From contig NZ_ML214298.1 in assembly GCF_004698125.1 (NCBI RefSeq), forward strand, positions 682,001 to 746,000: a stretch of 64,000 nucleotides of DNA, read 5' to 3'. The notes under the pieces were generated by a model, which worked only from the letters and a program-made list of their open reading frames with translations, was not told the origin of the DNA and ran no database searches. The stretch comes from Halosimplex halophilum (GTDB lineage Archaea; Halobacteriota; Halobacteria; Halobacteriales; Haloarculaceae). Of the stretch, positions 28,274-36,743 are shown piece by piece. The position numbers were made by a program, and so were the translations under genes. The stretch's first letter is position 1; each line of letters begins with the position of its first letter.

Positions 28274-29448
28274 GCGTCCACCTCCAGTCGCTCCGCCGAT
28301 TCGGGAGCGTTCTCGCTCGTCCGACCGCTCTCCCGGTCGAACGGGTCGTCGGCCGACTCCTCGGCGATGGCGAGGAACACGTCGTCCAGCGTCGGTTCCT
28401 CGACGGCGAACCCCGTCACCGACAGGCCGGCGTCGCGGAGCGCGACCAGCAGGTCCGGCCCGAGGTCGCCGGCGTCGGGGGCGCTGACGCGAACAGTGTC
28501 CCCGGCCGTCTCGACGCTGGGTTCGACCGCGGTCGGGTGCCCCGTGTCCCCGTCCGGGCCGTCGACGCCCGCCGATTCGCGGACGGCCTCGGCTGTCGAC
28601 TCGCGGCGAACCTCGGCCGCCGACTCGCGGACGACCGCCGCGGCCGATTCGACGGCGCCGGGGCCGCCGTCGATTTCGAGGTCCAGTCGCTCGCCGCCGA
28701 CCCGGCGTTTGAGGTCGGCCGGCGACCCGTCGGCCACGACGCGGCCGTCGCGGAGCACCGCGAGGCGGTCGCAGAGGCGGTCAGCCTCTTCGAGGTACTG
28801 GGTGGTCAGGAAGACCGTCGTCCCGCGGTCGTTGATCCGCCGGAAGTAGTCCCACAGGCGGTTGCGCGCCTTCGGGTCCAGCCCCGTCGTCGGCTCGTCG
28901 AGGAAGACCAGCGAGGGGTCGTGGACCAGCGCCGTCGCCGCGTCCAGTCGCTTCTTCATCCCGCCGGAGAAGTTCCCCGCCGGCGTGTCGGCCACGTCGG
29001 ACAGCTCGACCAGGTCCAGCAACTCGGCGATGCGGTCGGCCCGCTCGCCGCGGGGAACGCCGTAGGCGTCGCAGGCGAACGCGAGGTTCTCCCGGGCGGT
29101 GAGTTCCTCGTCGACGCTCGTCTCCTGGGCCATGTAGCCGACCGAGGCCCGCACCCGCGTGCGCTCGCCGGTCACGTCGTACCCGTTGACCCGAACTCCC
29201 CCCGCCGTGGGCTCCAGCAGCGTAGCGAGCACCTTGATCGTCGTCGTCTTCCCGGCGCCGTTGGCCCCGAGGAAGCCGAAACACTCCCCCCGCGGGACCG
29301 AGAGCGTCAGCCCGTCGACGGCCCGGGTGCCGTCGGCGTACGCGAGTTCGAGCCCCTCGGCGTCGACGGCGAGCGGTCGGTCGTCGGCGCCGGGAGCGTC
29401 CGCGCCGTTCTCGACTCGATGCGTCCGTCGCGATGTCTCGTCGGACAT
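28270..29448 (-). CDS. ABC transporter ATP-binding protein (module 2, DrrA-like)
   Basis: A 392-residue ATPase. Walker A G-A-N-G-A-G-K-T-T is near residue 60. The signature F-S-G-G-M-K-K-R is near residue 160 and Walker B V-F-L-D-E-P-T-T-G-L-D is near 180. The H-loop T-T-Q-Y-L-E-E-A (Gln in place of His, as is common in DrrA-type ATPases) is near residue 215. A C-terminal extension of about 130 residues contains repeated A-A-x-V-R-E-S-A and similar Ala/Glu/Ser units before the usual C-terminal domain (E-P-T-L-D-D-V-F). The repeats look like a short expansion absent from most relatives. The start is ATG at 29448. The divergent regulator gene starts 88 bp upstream. Confidence 0.92.
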   Translation of the reverse strand: MSDETSRRTHRVENGADAPGADDRPLAVDAEGLELAYADGTRAVDGLTLSVPRGECFGFLGANGAGKTTTIKVLATLLEPTAGGVRVNGYDVTGERTRVRASVGYMAQETSVDEELTARENLAFACDAYGVPRGERADRIAELLDLVELSDVADTPAGNFSGGMKKRLDAATALVHDPSLVFLDEPTTGLDPKARNRLWDYFRRINDRGTTVFLTTQYLEEADRLCDRLAVLRDGRVVADGSPADLKRRVGGERLDLEIDGGPGAVESAAAVVRESAAEVRRESTAEAVRESAGVDGPDGDTGHPTAVEPSVETAGDTVRVSAPDAGDLGPDLLVALRDAGLSVTGFAVEEPTLDDVFLAIAEESADDPFDRESGRTSENAPESAERLEVDA

Positions 29449-29505
29449 GTACTCCGGCGGTGTGGCGCCCGCCCGGAGGGCGTTCCGGGCGGCATAGAAC
29501 CGGGA

Positions 29506-29512
29506 TTTATTA
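29506..29512 (+). promoter_or_regulatory. TATA box of the module 2 regulator
   Basis: A TTTATTA element centred about 27 nt before the GTG at 29536, in the 87-bp divergent space between the ATPase and regulator genes. Confidence 0.6.
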
Positions 29513-29535
29513 CCCCCTCGCCGGACCCTTCGGGT

Positions 29536-30231
29536 GTGAAACACGTCCGCGTCACCGCCGGGGTGGACGGCTCGCGGGCGCCGCCGCTGCTCGACCGGCT
29601 GGCGACGGCGGCGGCCGTCGACCGCGCCCGGGTCATCGACTGGAATCTCGTCGCGGACGACGCGACCCTCCTGCTGGCCGTCGACGGCGACCCCGCCCCG
29701 CTGGTCGACGCCGCGGGCGAGACCCCCGGCGTCGAGCGCTGCGAGGTCGTCGGGTCGGAGAGCGGGCGTTCCAGCGGGGCCCGCGACTCGCCGGCCCGCC
29801 TCGTCCTCCACGTCGATCGGTCGACGGTGCCGGTCTTTAGCTGTCTCGCAGCCGCGCTCGAATCCGGTGGCCTCGTCGTCCGGACGCCGGTCGTGTTCCG
29901 CGACGGCGAGGTCCACGCGACGGTCGTCGGCGACCCCGACCCGCTCCAGGCCGCCTTCGAGCGCCGGGGCGACGACATCGACGTGCGGATCGACGGGATA
30001 TCCCCGACGCCGGCCGCCCCCGAGTCGACGGGCGGATCGCTGACCGAACGCCAGCGCGAGGCCGTCGCGGCGGCGAACCGGCTGGGCTACTACGAGACGC
30101 CGCGGGCGGCCACCCACGCCGACGTGGCCGCCGAACTCGGCTGTTCCCCACAGACCGCGGGCGAGCACCTGCGGCGTGCGGAGGCGAAACTGGCCGACGC
30201 CGCGCTCGACGAGGTCGGCCCCGAGCGGTGA
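29536..30231 (+). CDS. Bat-type HTH_10 transcriptional regulator (module 2)
   Basis: A 231-residue paralogue of the regulator at 26667-27341, starting at GTG (V-K-H-V-R-V-T-A-G). Shared features are V-I-D-W-N-L near residue 35, V-V-R-T-P-V-V-F-R-D near 118, and the HTH_10 module L-T-E-R-Q-R-E-A-V-A-A-A followed by Y-Y-E-T-P-R-A-A-T-H-A-D-V-A and G-E-H-L-R-R-A-E-A-K-L. A strong TATA-like box 27 nt upstream indicates a leaderless transcript. It probably controls the divergent ABC operon. Confidence 0.9.
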   Translation: MKHVRVTAGVDGSRAPPLLDRLATAAAVDRARVIDWNLVADDATLLLAVDGDPAPLVDAAGETPGVERCEVVGSESGRSSGARDSPARLVLHVDRSTVPVFSCLAAALESGGLVVRTPVVFRDGEVHATVVGDPDPLQAAFERRGDDIDVRIDGISPTPAAPESTGGSLTERQREAVAAANRLGYYETPRAATHADVAAELGCSPQTAGEHLRRAEAKLADAALDEVGPER

Positions 30232-30232
30232 G

Positions 30233-31234
30233 TCAGACCCACTCGACGGCGGCGTCGAGGTCGAGCGGCACGTCGCCGTGGCGGTAGCCCTCGCAGCGGC
30301 CGTCGGGGCGGTAGCGGAAGACGACGGTGGGCTGGTAGCCGACCGAAGGGCGCTCGGCGCGGATGGGGTTCCACTCGTCGTCGCGGAAGGAGGTGCAGTC
30401 GACCAGCAGGACGGCGTCGTCGTGGATGGCGAGCTGGTCGCGGGTCTTCGAGTCGACGGTGCGCCGCAGCGCGGCGATGGGGGTGCCGGCGGGGCGATTG
30501 CGAGGGGCCATCGGGCGGGTGACCTCGACGAGCCGCTCCCCGCCGGGCGTCTCGACGGCGAAATCGAGCGCGTGCCCGGAGTCCTGTTCGGACTCGGGGA
30601 CGAACGGAATCGCTGCGTCGGCCAGCAGTTTCGCGGCGTCGAACTCGCCCATGGTGGCCCGCATGCGGCTGAACTCGTCGCGCTCGCTGGTGCCGAGCTT
30701 GGCGGCCATGGTGTAGCGGTGGTCGTCGAGGACGCCCGTCTTCAGGAACCGCTCGTAGAACTCTAACCCCTCCTCGCGGGTGGCGTCGGGGAAGCCCGCG
30801 GCGTCGCGGTCGAAGAACGCGCGGGTGGTCTCGCGGCCGTCCTTCGAGAACAGGACCGGGAGGAAGAACCACGAGACGTACTCGTGGGCGGCCAGCCAGG
30901 GGGCCTGCCGCTGGAGGTCGTAGGTGAGTTCGCGCTGGGCCCACCGCGAGACCTCGTAGGGGGCCTCGTCGAATGTCTCCTTCTCGGTGCGCCACAGCGC
31001 CTCGGGCGTCTCGGTGTTGCCCAGCCAGTAGGCGCCGTCGTCGTTCCAGGCGAACAGGGCCAGGTCGCCGTTGTCCATCTCGAACCGGCGGGCGCGGTAC
31101 CCGCGCGGGCCGTCGATCTTCGGCGTCGTCAGTCGCGCGCCGAAGCGGTCGTCGAGCGGGGCGAACAGGTCCTGTCTGACCCGCTGCTCGTCCCAGCGCC
31201 CGGTCGACCGCCGAAAGCGAACCGGTCCGGCCAT
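30233..31234 (-). CDS. Conserved haloarchaeal protein (DUF5784-like)
   Basis: A 333-residue soluble protein that I match from memory to the haloarchaeal DUF5784 family. It begins M-A-G-P-V-R-F-R-R-S-T, with D-L-F-A-P-L-D-D near residue 24 and N-T-E-T-P near residue 70. The C-terminal third has A-L-D-F-A-V-E near 245 and R-L-V-E-V-T-R-P near 257, followed by D-D-A-V-L-L-V-D-C. The spacing of Asp, Glu and the following beta-strand recalls PD-(D/E)xK nuclease cores, although the Lys is replaced by Thr. The function is unknown. ATG at 31234 fits relatives. The stop lies one base from the regulator's stop on the other strand. Confidence 0.82.
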   Translation of the reverse strand: MAGPVRFRRSTGRWDEQRVRQDLFAPLDDRFGARLTTPKIDGPRGYRARRFEMDNGDLALFAWNDDGAYWLGNTETPEALWRTEKETFDEAPYEVSRWAQRELTYDLQRQAPWLAAHEYVSWFFLPVLFSKDGRETTRAFFDRDAAGFPDATREEGLEFYERFLKTGVLDDHRYTMAAKLGTSERDEFSRMRATMGEFDAAKLLADAAIPFVPESEQDSGHALDFAVETPGGERLVEVTRPMAPRNRPAGTPIAALRRTVDSKTRDQLAIHDDAVLLVDCTSFRDDEWNPIRAERPSVGYQPTVVFRYRPDGRCEGYRHGDVPLDLDAAVEWV

Positions 31235-31401
31235 ACCGGAGAAACCGGGGGCCAGCGGTATACACTGTTCGGACTCGTCGCACCGCCGGCGCCGCCGCCC
31301 GTCCAGACCCCGCCGGCGGGCGCGCCGGTGACGCTCGACGCGAAATTTCACCGACCGTTACATTGATAGTCGTTAGCTCACTAGTGTGGGTGTGATACAC
31401 A

Positions 31402-31572
31402 ATGTCGATGGGTGCATACGACGAAGTGGAGCATGAGCGCCGCGAGCGCAAGAACGGCGAGGTCGACATGAGCGACGAGGACCGCCGCACGGAGTACCGC
31501 GGCGAGGTCGAGTACGACAGCGACGAGTCGACGGAGGAGCTGCTCGACCAGTTCAAGGAGATAAATTCGTAA
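31402..31572 (+). CDS. Small acidic haloarchaeal protein, 56 aa (DUF5786-like)
   Basis: ATG at 31402 opens a 56-codon frame ending in TAA at 31570. The protein is highly charged: M-S-M-G-A-Y-D-E-V-E-H, E-R-R-E-R-K-N near residue 14, E-Y-R-G-E-V-E-Y-D-S near residue 34, and an end of L-D-Q-F-K-E-I-N-S. This matches my memory of the DUF5786 family of small haloarchaeal proteins. Its 3' end overlaps the convergent membrane gene by 20 bp. Confidence 0.8.
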   Translation: MSMGAYDEVEHERRERKNGEVDMSDEDRRTEYRGEVEYDSDESTEELLDQFKEINS

Positions 31573-32365
31573 TCGCTCCGGTCCCTTCTGTGCGCCGGTG
31601 GAGGACGACCAGCGACAGCGTCGTCACGGTCGCGACCGCCAGGACGTGCCCGACGACGGCGACCAGCAGGACCGTGTGGTCCAGCAGGAACGGGACCAAA
31701 AGCAGCTGGAGCAGGCCGAAACCCATCGTCTCCAGGTCGGCGCGGGCGAGGATGCGGGTCTGCTCGGGGGAAAAACGGAAGCGGGCCGACCGCCACAGCG
31801 CGGCGACGCTGGCCCACCAGCCGGTGCCGATGCGGTAGCACACGTCCCACAGCACCAGGAGCGTGAGATACGTCGCGGCCAGCGGCGGCTCCGGCCCCAG
31901 CAGTTCGGTCACCAGCGGGCTGGCCGACCGCGGGTCGAGGACGAACAGGTAGGTCAGCAGGGCGACGAAGGCCAGCACGCCGAGGACGACCTCGATGCTG
32001 GAGCCGAAGACGAGCCGGCGGTACGGCTCGGGCAGGTCCGCCCGGCGGACGAGCTTGCTGATCCGCAGCATCTCCAGGCTGCCGGCGGTCGCCACGAGGA
32101 CGGCGACGGTCCCGGCGACGGCCCCCTCCGGGAGCCCGTAGATCGCGGCCAGCACCAGCACGCCCGCCTCGAACAGCGAGAACTGGATGACCAGCGCGAG
32201 CCGCTCGGAGATGTGGACGCCCGGGAGCGCGCCGACGATGCTCTCGTAGACCCACGTCTCGCCGTACTCCGGGACGGGGTGGTCGGTCGCGGCGTCGTCG
32301 GGGGCAGCGCCGTCCGGCGACGGGTCGCGGGTGGCGGCGTCGTCGGGCGGCGGGTCGGTCCCCAT
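31553..32365 (-). CDS. Polytopic membrane protein (unknown function)
   Basis: A 270-residue membrane protein. An Asp/Pro/Ala-rich N-terminus (about 40 residues) leads to five or six helices, with V-H-I-S-E-R-L-A-L-V near residue 55 and E-M-L-R-I-S-K-L-V-R-R near residue 110. The ATG shares one base with the stop of the epimerase-like gene (TGATG), pointing to a two-gene operon. No family recognised with confidence. Confidence 0.75.
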   Translation of the reverse strand: MGTDPPPDDAATRDPSPDGAAPDDAATDHPVPEYGETWVYESIVGALPGVHISERLALVIQFSLFEAGVLVLAAIYGLPEGAVAGTVAVLVATAGSLEMLRISKLVRRADLPEPYRRLVFGSSIEVVLGVLAFVALLTYLFVLDPRSASPLVTELLGPEPPLAATYLTLLVLWDVCYRIGTGWWASVAALWRSARFRFSPEQTRILARADLETMGFGLLQLLLVPFLLDHTVLLVAVVGHVLAVATVTTLSLVVLHRRTEGTGAITNLSP

Positions 32366-33315
32366 CAGGTCCGCCCCCCGCGCTCGCCGGTCGTCGGACT
32401 CCCGCCGGGGGCGGCCGCGGCCGTCCCCGTCTCGGGGGCGAGCGCCTTCCGGACGGCGTCGTCGAACGACGTGAGATCGACATCGACGTGGTCGCGGATG
32501 GCGTCGTCGGTGACGACCACGGGATTTCTCAGCCCGAGCACGAGCGGCCGGGCGACCGCCGTCGGCACGTCGGTGACGAGCCCGATCCAGTACGAGGAGA
32601 GCTTCGGCGTGAGGACCGGCACGGAGAGGATCAGCGGCCGGCGCCGCCCCATCGCCTCGGCGGTCCGGGCGAGCATCTCGCGGTAGGTCAGCACGTCCGG
32701 GCCGCCGATCCCGTAGGTCTCGCCGGCCGTCGCCGGCGCGTCGAGCACGCCCACGAGGTACGCGATCACGTCGTCGACGGCGATGGGCTGGCACTCGTTT
32801 CTCACCCACCGAGGGGTGACCATCACCGGCAGCCGCCGGACGAGCTGGCGGACCATCCGAAAGCTGGCGCTGCCGTCGCCGACGATGACCGCCGCCCGCA
32901 GCGTCGTGAGTTCGTAGTCGGCGTCGGCGAGGACCGTCTCGACTTCACGGCGCGACCGGAGGTGCGGCGAGAGGTCGTCGCCGTCCTCGCCGAGCCCGCC
33001 GAGGTAGACGACCCGCTCGACCCCCGCGTCGTCCGCGACCGCGGCGAAGTTGCTCGCCGCCTTCCGGTCCCGTTCCTCGAAGTCGTCGCCGGCCCGCATC
33101 GAGTGGACGAGGTAGTACGCCGCGTCGATCCCCTCGAAGGCGGGCGCGAGCGTCCCCGGTTCGAGCAGGTCGCCCTGGACCACCTCGACGCCCGGCGGCG
33201 GGTCGTAGGCCGACGGGTCCCGGACCAGCGCCCGCACGTCGTGGCCGGCGCCGGTCAGCGCGGGGACGAGCCGCCCCCCGACGAACCCCGTCGCCCCCGT
33301 GACGAGCACGTGCAT
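32365..33315 (-). CDS. NAD(P)-binding epimerase-like protein (NmrA / NDUFA9-like)
   Basis: A 316-residue atypical short-chain dehydrogenase. The N-terminal Rossmann motif G-A-T-G-F-V-G-G-R-L is at residues 7-16, with A-L-V-R-D near 29 and Y-L-V-H-S-M near 67. The usual Y-x3-K catalytic pair is not evident. The sequence Y-L-G-G-L-G follows the fourth strand. This is typical of NmrA- and complex-I-NDUFA9-like proteins that bind but may not turn over NAD(P). The C-terminal 25 residues are Gly/Ala/Thr-rich. Co-operonic with the overlapping membrane protein gene downstream. Confidence 0.88.
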   Translation of the reverse strand: MHVLVTGATGFVGGRLVPALTGAGHDVRALVRDPSAYDPPPGVEVVQGDLLEPGTLAPAFEGIDAAYYLVHSMRAGDDFEERDRKAASNFAAVADDAGVERVVYLGGLGEDGDDLSPHLRSRREVETVLADADYELTTLRAAVIVGDGSASFRMVRQLVRRLPVMVTPRWVRNECQPIAVDDVIAYLVGVLDAPATAGETYGIGGPDVLTYREMLARTAEAMGRRRPLILSVPVLTPKLSSYWIGLVTDVPTAVARPLVLGLRNPVVVTDDAIRDHVDVDLTSFDDAVRKALAPETGTAAAAPGGSPTTGERGGRT

Positions 33316-33417
33316 ACCCGCACCAGGGACTCTATCCCCTTAACGATCGGAGCCGGTGTCGTCGCCCGTCGGACGGGGTCGCCCGGCCGTGCCCTCGGTC
33401 GGGCGACGCCGGCCGGA

Positions 33418-34281
33418 TCAGTCCTCCCAGCCCGGCGTCCCCGGCGCGCCGCGGTCGCCCTCGACGGCCGCGGCGGTCGCGGGGTCGGGCGGCTCCTCGT
33501 CGGCGCGGTCGGTCCACTCGGCGATGGCGCCGTCGACCCACGAGTCTGCGTCGAGCGCCCGTTCGCGCGCTCGCTCGTAGCGCTCGTCGCTGACGGCGAG
33601 CGTCCCCGGCGCCGAGGCGGCGGCGACGGCCACGAACTCCGCGTGGTCGGCCCGCGTCGCCTCGTCCGCGGCGAGCCGCTCGACCGCCCCCTCGATCCGG
33701 TCGGCGTCGGGGTGGCCGAACACCCGTGCGCCCACCGCCCCCGGCCCCAGCACCGGCCCGGCGCCGTCGGGCGGTTCGTCGTCGAGCAGCCGGTCGCCGC
33801 CGTGGGCGCGCTCGACCCGCTCGCACTCCGTCTCGGCGTCGAGCGCGAGGTTGTCGCCCGGGTAGGTCGCACAGGTCCCGGGGTACACGTCGTCCCCGTG
33901 GATGCGACACTGGAGCGTCTCCGGGTCGAGGAAGGCGCAGGTCGGGAGCCAGCGCGGCTCGGCGTCGAAGGGCGCGACGGGTTTGGGGACCTTCCGCAGG
34001 CCGACGAGGAAGGCGGGGCGGCCACGGACGGCGGCGACCTCGACGCCGCCGACGGTCACGCTCGGGCCGTCCTCGATCCGGAACAGCCGGGCGACCAGCG
34101 CGCCGGCCAGGCCCGCGTCGAGGAACGCGCGCACCTCGTCGCTCGACAGCGGCGCGAGGTTGGCCACGTCGTCGAGCGGCCGGTAGCTGCCGCGGCGCTC
34201 GTGGCCGTGGTCGGTCCCCTGGGGCGCCAGCGCGCGCCAGTCGAGACAGCAGCCGGCGCACCCCTCGCAGTTCACCTCCAT
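33418..34281 (-). CDS. YkgJ-family cysteine-cluster protein
   Basis: A 287-residue protein with a cysteine cluster. C-E-G-C-A-G-C-C is at residues 5-12 and further Cys residues lie at C-A-F near 115, C-R-I-H near 124 and C-A-T-Y-P near 136. These are the conserved positions of the YkgJ (UPF0153) metal-binding fold, probably zinc or Fe-S. The C-terminal half is Asp/Ala-rich and less conserved. The role of the family is unclear. Start at ATG 34281. Confidence 0.85.
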   Translation of the reverse strand: MEVNCEGCAGCCLDWRALAPQGTDHGHERRGSYRPLDDVANLAPLSSDEVRAFLDAGLAGALVARLFRIEDGPSVTVGGVEVAAVRGRPAFLVGLRKVPKPVAPFDAEPRWLPTCAFLDPETLQCRIHGDDVYPGTCATYPGDNLALDAETECERVERAHGGDRLLDDEPPDGAGPVLGPGAVGARVFGHPDADRIEGAVERLAADEATRADHAEFVAVAAASAPGTLAVSDERYERARERALDADSWVDGAIAEWTDRADEEPPDPATAAAVEGDRGAPGTPGWED

Positions 34282-34364
34282 GGTCGCGTTTGGGCGGCGG
34301 CGGCCAAAAGGTCGGGCCCCGAGAGACCGTGACGGTCACTTCGATATGCATAGTGAGCGATAGT

Positions 34365-34661
34365 TCAGTTCTCGAAGTCGGTCGAACGGTAGCGACCATA
34401 GGCGTATGCGACCCACATGAGCGCGGCAGGCAACGCGACGAATTTGAGGAAGTCGAAGAAAAGCAGATAGTACATGTACGTTTTCCCAAGTGTTCCGAAG
34501 TGCGGAAGCCACAGCGGGAAACCACCTCTCCCATCAATCACCCTATCGAGGGTATTCACTACGAGAGGTTCGCCCACCAGGATGGCCGCGAGTAGCGCCG
34601 CAACAACGAATACCGGACGGCGAAGTAATGGTTCGGTTCGGAGGGAACCGATCAGGGACAT
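34365..34661 (-). CDS. Small membrane protein with atypical base composition, 98 aa
   Basis: A 98-residue protein starting M-S-L-I-G-S-L-R-T-E, with two or three hydrophobic segments (about residues 18-32, 55-70 and 72-88). It has aromatic stretches such as Y-M-Y-Y-L-L-F-F-D-F, and its end is Y-R-S-T-D-F-E-N. The base composition is clearly lower in GC than all neighbours and codons ending in A or T are frequent, suggesting recent transfer. A TTTATC element (34684-34691 on the minus strand) lies 26 nt before this ATG. A TTG start six bases upstream is less likely. Confidence 0.65.
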   Translation of the reverse strand: MSLIGSLRTEPLLRRPVFVVAALLAAILVGEPLVVNTLDRVIDGRGGFPLWLPHFGTLGKTYMYYLLFFDFLKFVALPAALMWVAYAYGRYRSTDFEN

Positions 34662-34780
34662 AAGCAAGAAAACACGACTTCGTGATAAATTTCTTGGGGG
34701 TATTCATCTGTTTCCGAGAGCATCTGACGTTACGTCGCTCGCCTGTATCGAACACACCGAACCGGTCGACGGGCGCCGGG

Positions 34781-36307
34781 TCAGTCGTCGCCGGCGCCGG
34801 TCCGTTCGTCGGTCGCCCCGTCGTCGGCGTGAGGGCTCGCGAGCCCGTCGCCGCTCACGTCGCCGAACTCGAAGCGCGCGCCGCCGGCCTCGCTCTCGGT
34901 CACGTCCGTCTCCCACCCGTGGGCCTCCGCGATGGTCCGGACGATGCTCAGTCCCAGGCCGGTCCCGTCGTCGGTCGAGTAGCCCGGGTCGAAGACGCTG
35001 TCCCGGTGGGACTCGGGGATGCCGGGGCCGTCATCGGCGACGTAGAAGCCCTGGCGCTCGCCGAGGTCGCCGACCGTGACGGTCACGTCGTCGCGGCCGT
35101 GTTCGACAGCGTCCTCAGGAGCCTGCGACTGAGGGCTCGTGGAACCGTGTTCCACGGCGTTCCTGAAGACGTTCTCGAGCAGCTGCTGGAGGCGGCTCCC
35201 GTCGGCCAGCAGCGTCGCGTCCGTCTCGACGGTCAGGGCCGCTTCGTCGGTGGCGACGACCGTCCACGCCCGGCGGGCCACCTCCGCCAGTTCGACGGGT
35301 TCGGGGTCGCTGACGGCCTCGCCCTCGCGGGCGAGCGTCAGCACGTCGTCGATCAGGTCGTCGATCCGGCGGAGCGACCGCTCGACGGCGTCGAAGTGCT
35401 CCTCGTCGCCGTCCTCGCGGGCGAACTCCAGCCGGCCCAGCGCCACCTCCAGCGGGTTGCGCAGGTCGTGGGAGACGACGCTCGCGAACCGTTCCAGGCG
35501 TTCGTTCTGGCGTTCGAGCTGGTTCTCGTAGCGCTTGCGCTCGGTGATGTCCCGTGTCACGCCGACGACGCCGAGGATCCGCCCGTCCTCGTCGCGCCAG
35601 GGCGCCTTCGAGGTGGTGACGTAGGTCTCCTCGAGGTCGTCGCCGTAGGCGTGTTCGATCCGGTCGTCGATGGACTCGCCGGTCTCGACCACGGTGCGGT
35701 CGTCGGCGACCGCCTCCTCGGACAGCACCGGCGGGTACAGGTCGAAGTCCGTCTTCCCGACGACGTCCGCCGGCGTGTGGTGGCGCTTGCCCTCGGGGTT
35801 CTCCAGGTGCGCGGGCCCGGTCAGCCGCGGCATCTCGTCGCTGACCCGGACGTGGCGGCTCCGGCGGTCCTTGAAGTACACCGACAGCGGGAGGTTCTCC
35901 AGAAGCGAGTCGAGCATCGTCGACTCGCGGCGCGCCGCCCGGCGGCGCTCGACCAGCGGGCGCAGGTCTGCCAGCCGCCCGACGCGGTCGGCGTCCGCCT
36001 CGACCTGCAGGTAGCTCTCGACGCCCAGGTCGGCCACGGCCGCCAGCGACACGGCGTCGCCGACCGAGAGCACGACGACCGGCAGCGACGCCGAGTGGTC
36101 GCGGACCGCCTCGACCGTCGCCCGGGCGTCGAACGACCCGTCGCAGTCGCAGACGACGGCGTCGAATCCCCCGTCGGCGAGCCGGTCGGCTACGTCGGCC
36201 TCGGGGGCCGCCCCCCGGACGACGAGCCCGTCGCCGGACTCGGCCCAGGCGTCGGCGACCGCCGCCGCGTCGGACCCGACGTACAGCACGACCGGTGGTC
36301 CGTACAT
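34781..36307 (-). CDS. Histidine kinase with N-terminal receiver-like and PAS domains
   Basis: A 508-residue soluble sensor kinase. Residues 1-115 form a receiver-like domain (V-V-L-Y-V-G-S-D at the start, D-A-V-V-C-D-C-D near residue 58). A PAS domain follows at about 130-255 (V-G-K-T-D-F-D-L-Y-P and V-G-V-T-R-D-I-T-E-R-K at its end). The HisKA box F-A-S-V-V-S-H-D-L-R-N-P near residue 275 has the phospho-accepting His. The ATPase domain has N-A-V-E-H-G (N box), D-D-G-P-G-I-P (G1) and G-T-G-L-G-L-S-I-V (G2). There are no membrane segments. No partner regulator is adjacent. The first domain's phospho-Asp position is uncertain. Confidence 0.93.
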   Translation of the reverse strand: MYGPPVVLYVGSDAAAVADAWAESGDGLVVRGAAPEADVADRLADGGFDAVVCDCDGSFDARATVEAVRDHSASLPVVVLSVGDAVSLAAVADLGVESYLQVEADADRVGRLADLRPLVERRRAARRESTMLDSLLENLPLSVYFKDRRSRHVRVSDEMPRLTGPAHLENPEGKRHHTPADVVGKTDFDLYPPVLSEEAVADDRTVVETGESIDDRIEHAYGDDLEETYVTTSKAPWRDEDGRILGVVGVTRDITERKRYENQLERQNERLERFASVVSHDLRNPLEVALGRLEFAREDGDEEHFDAVERSLRRIDDLIDDVLTLAREGEAVSDPEPVELAEVARRAWTVVATDEAALTVETDATLLADGSRLQQLLENVFRNAVEHGSTSPQSQAPEDAVEHGRDDVTVTVGDLGERQGFYVADDGPGIPESHRDSVFDPGYSTDDGTGLGLSIVRTIAEAHGWETDVTESEAGGARFEFGDVSGDGLASPHADDGATDERTGAGDD

Positions 36308-36472
36308 GTGGGATCTCGGTTCGATGTACCTGTTACTCGTTCCCCGTGATAAGTTGACGGGGTCGTGACACGCGGTGGCGGGTGTCCCGCCCGCGCCGCT
36401 GGGGCGCCTCGCCCCATCGGGAGCGGGCGCGCCGCCCGCGTCGCTTTTCCCGGTGCCCGCCGTACGGCGGGT

Positions 36473-36676
36473 ATGACCACCCGGCCGTGCGACGGCTGCG
36501 GCGACGACGTGAGCATCGCCGGCGGTATCGCGAACATCTGGACGCTGGAGAAGCGGACGACCGACGGGCTGTCGCTGGAGCTGGCCGACGGCTCCGAGCA
36601 CTTCCTCTGCTACGACTGCATCGAACGGCTCCCCGACGACCGCGAGCCGACGGCAGAGGACGTGGCCGACCTGTAG
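36473..36676 (+). CDS. Small zinc-binding protein, 67 aa
   Basis: A 67-residue protein: C-D-G-C near residue 6, then I-A-G-G-I-A-N-I-W, and C-Y-D-C near residue 46. The four cysteines form an evident zinc site. I recall it as a small haloarchaeal zinc-finger family (DUF7561-like). A CTTTTCC element about 27 nt upstream fits a leaderless start. The longer frames opening before 36473 are not supported. Confidence 0.78.
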   Translation: MTTRPCDGCGDDVSIAGGIANIWTLEKRTTDGLSLELADGSEHFLCYDCIERLPDDREPTAEDVADL

Positions 36677-36743
36677 CGACGCCCCCGTCGCAACCCGGCG
36701 GTCCCGGACTCGGGTGTCCGGCCGACTCGGGCGTCCGGCCGGC

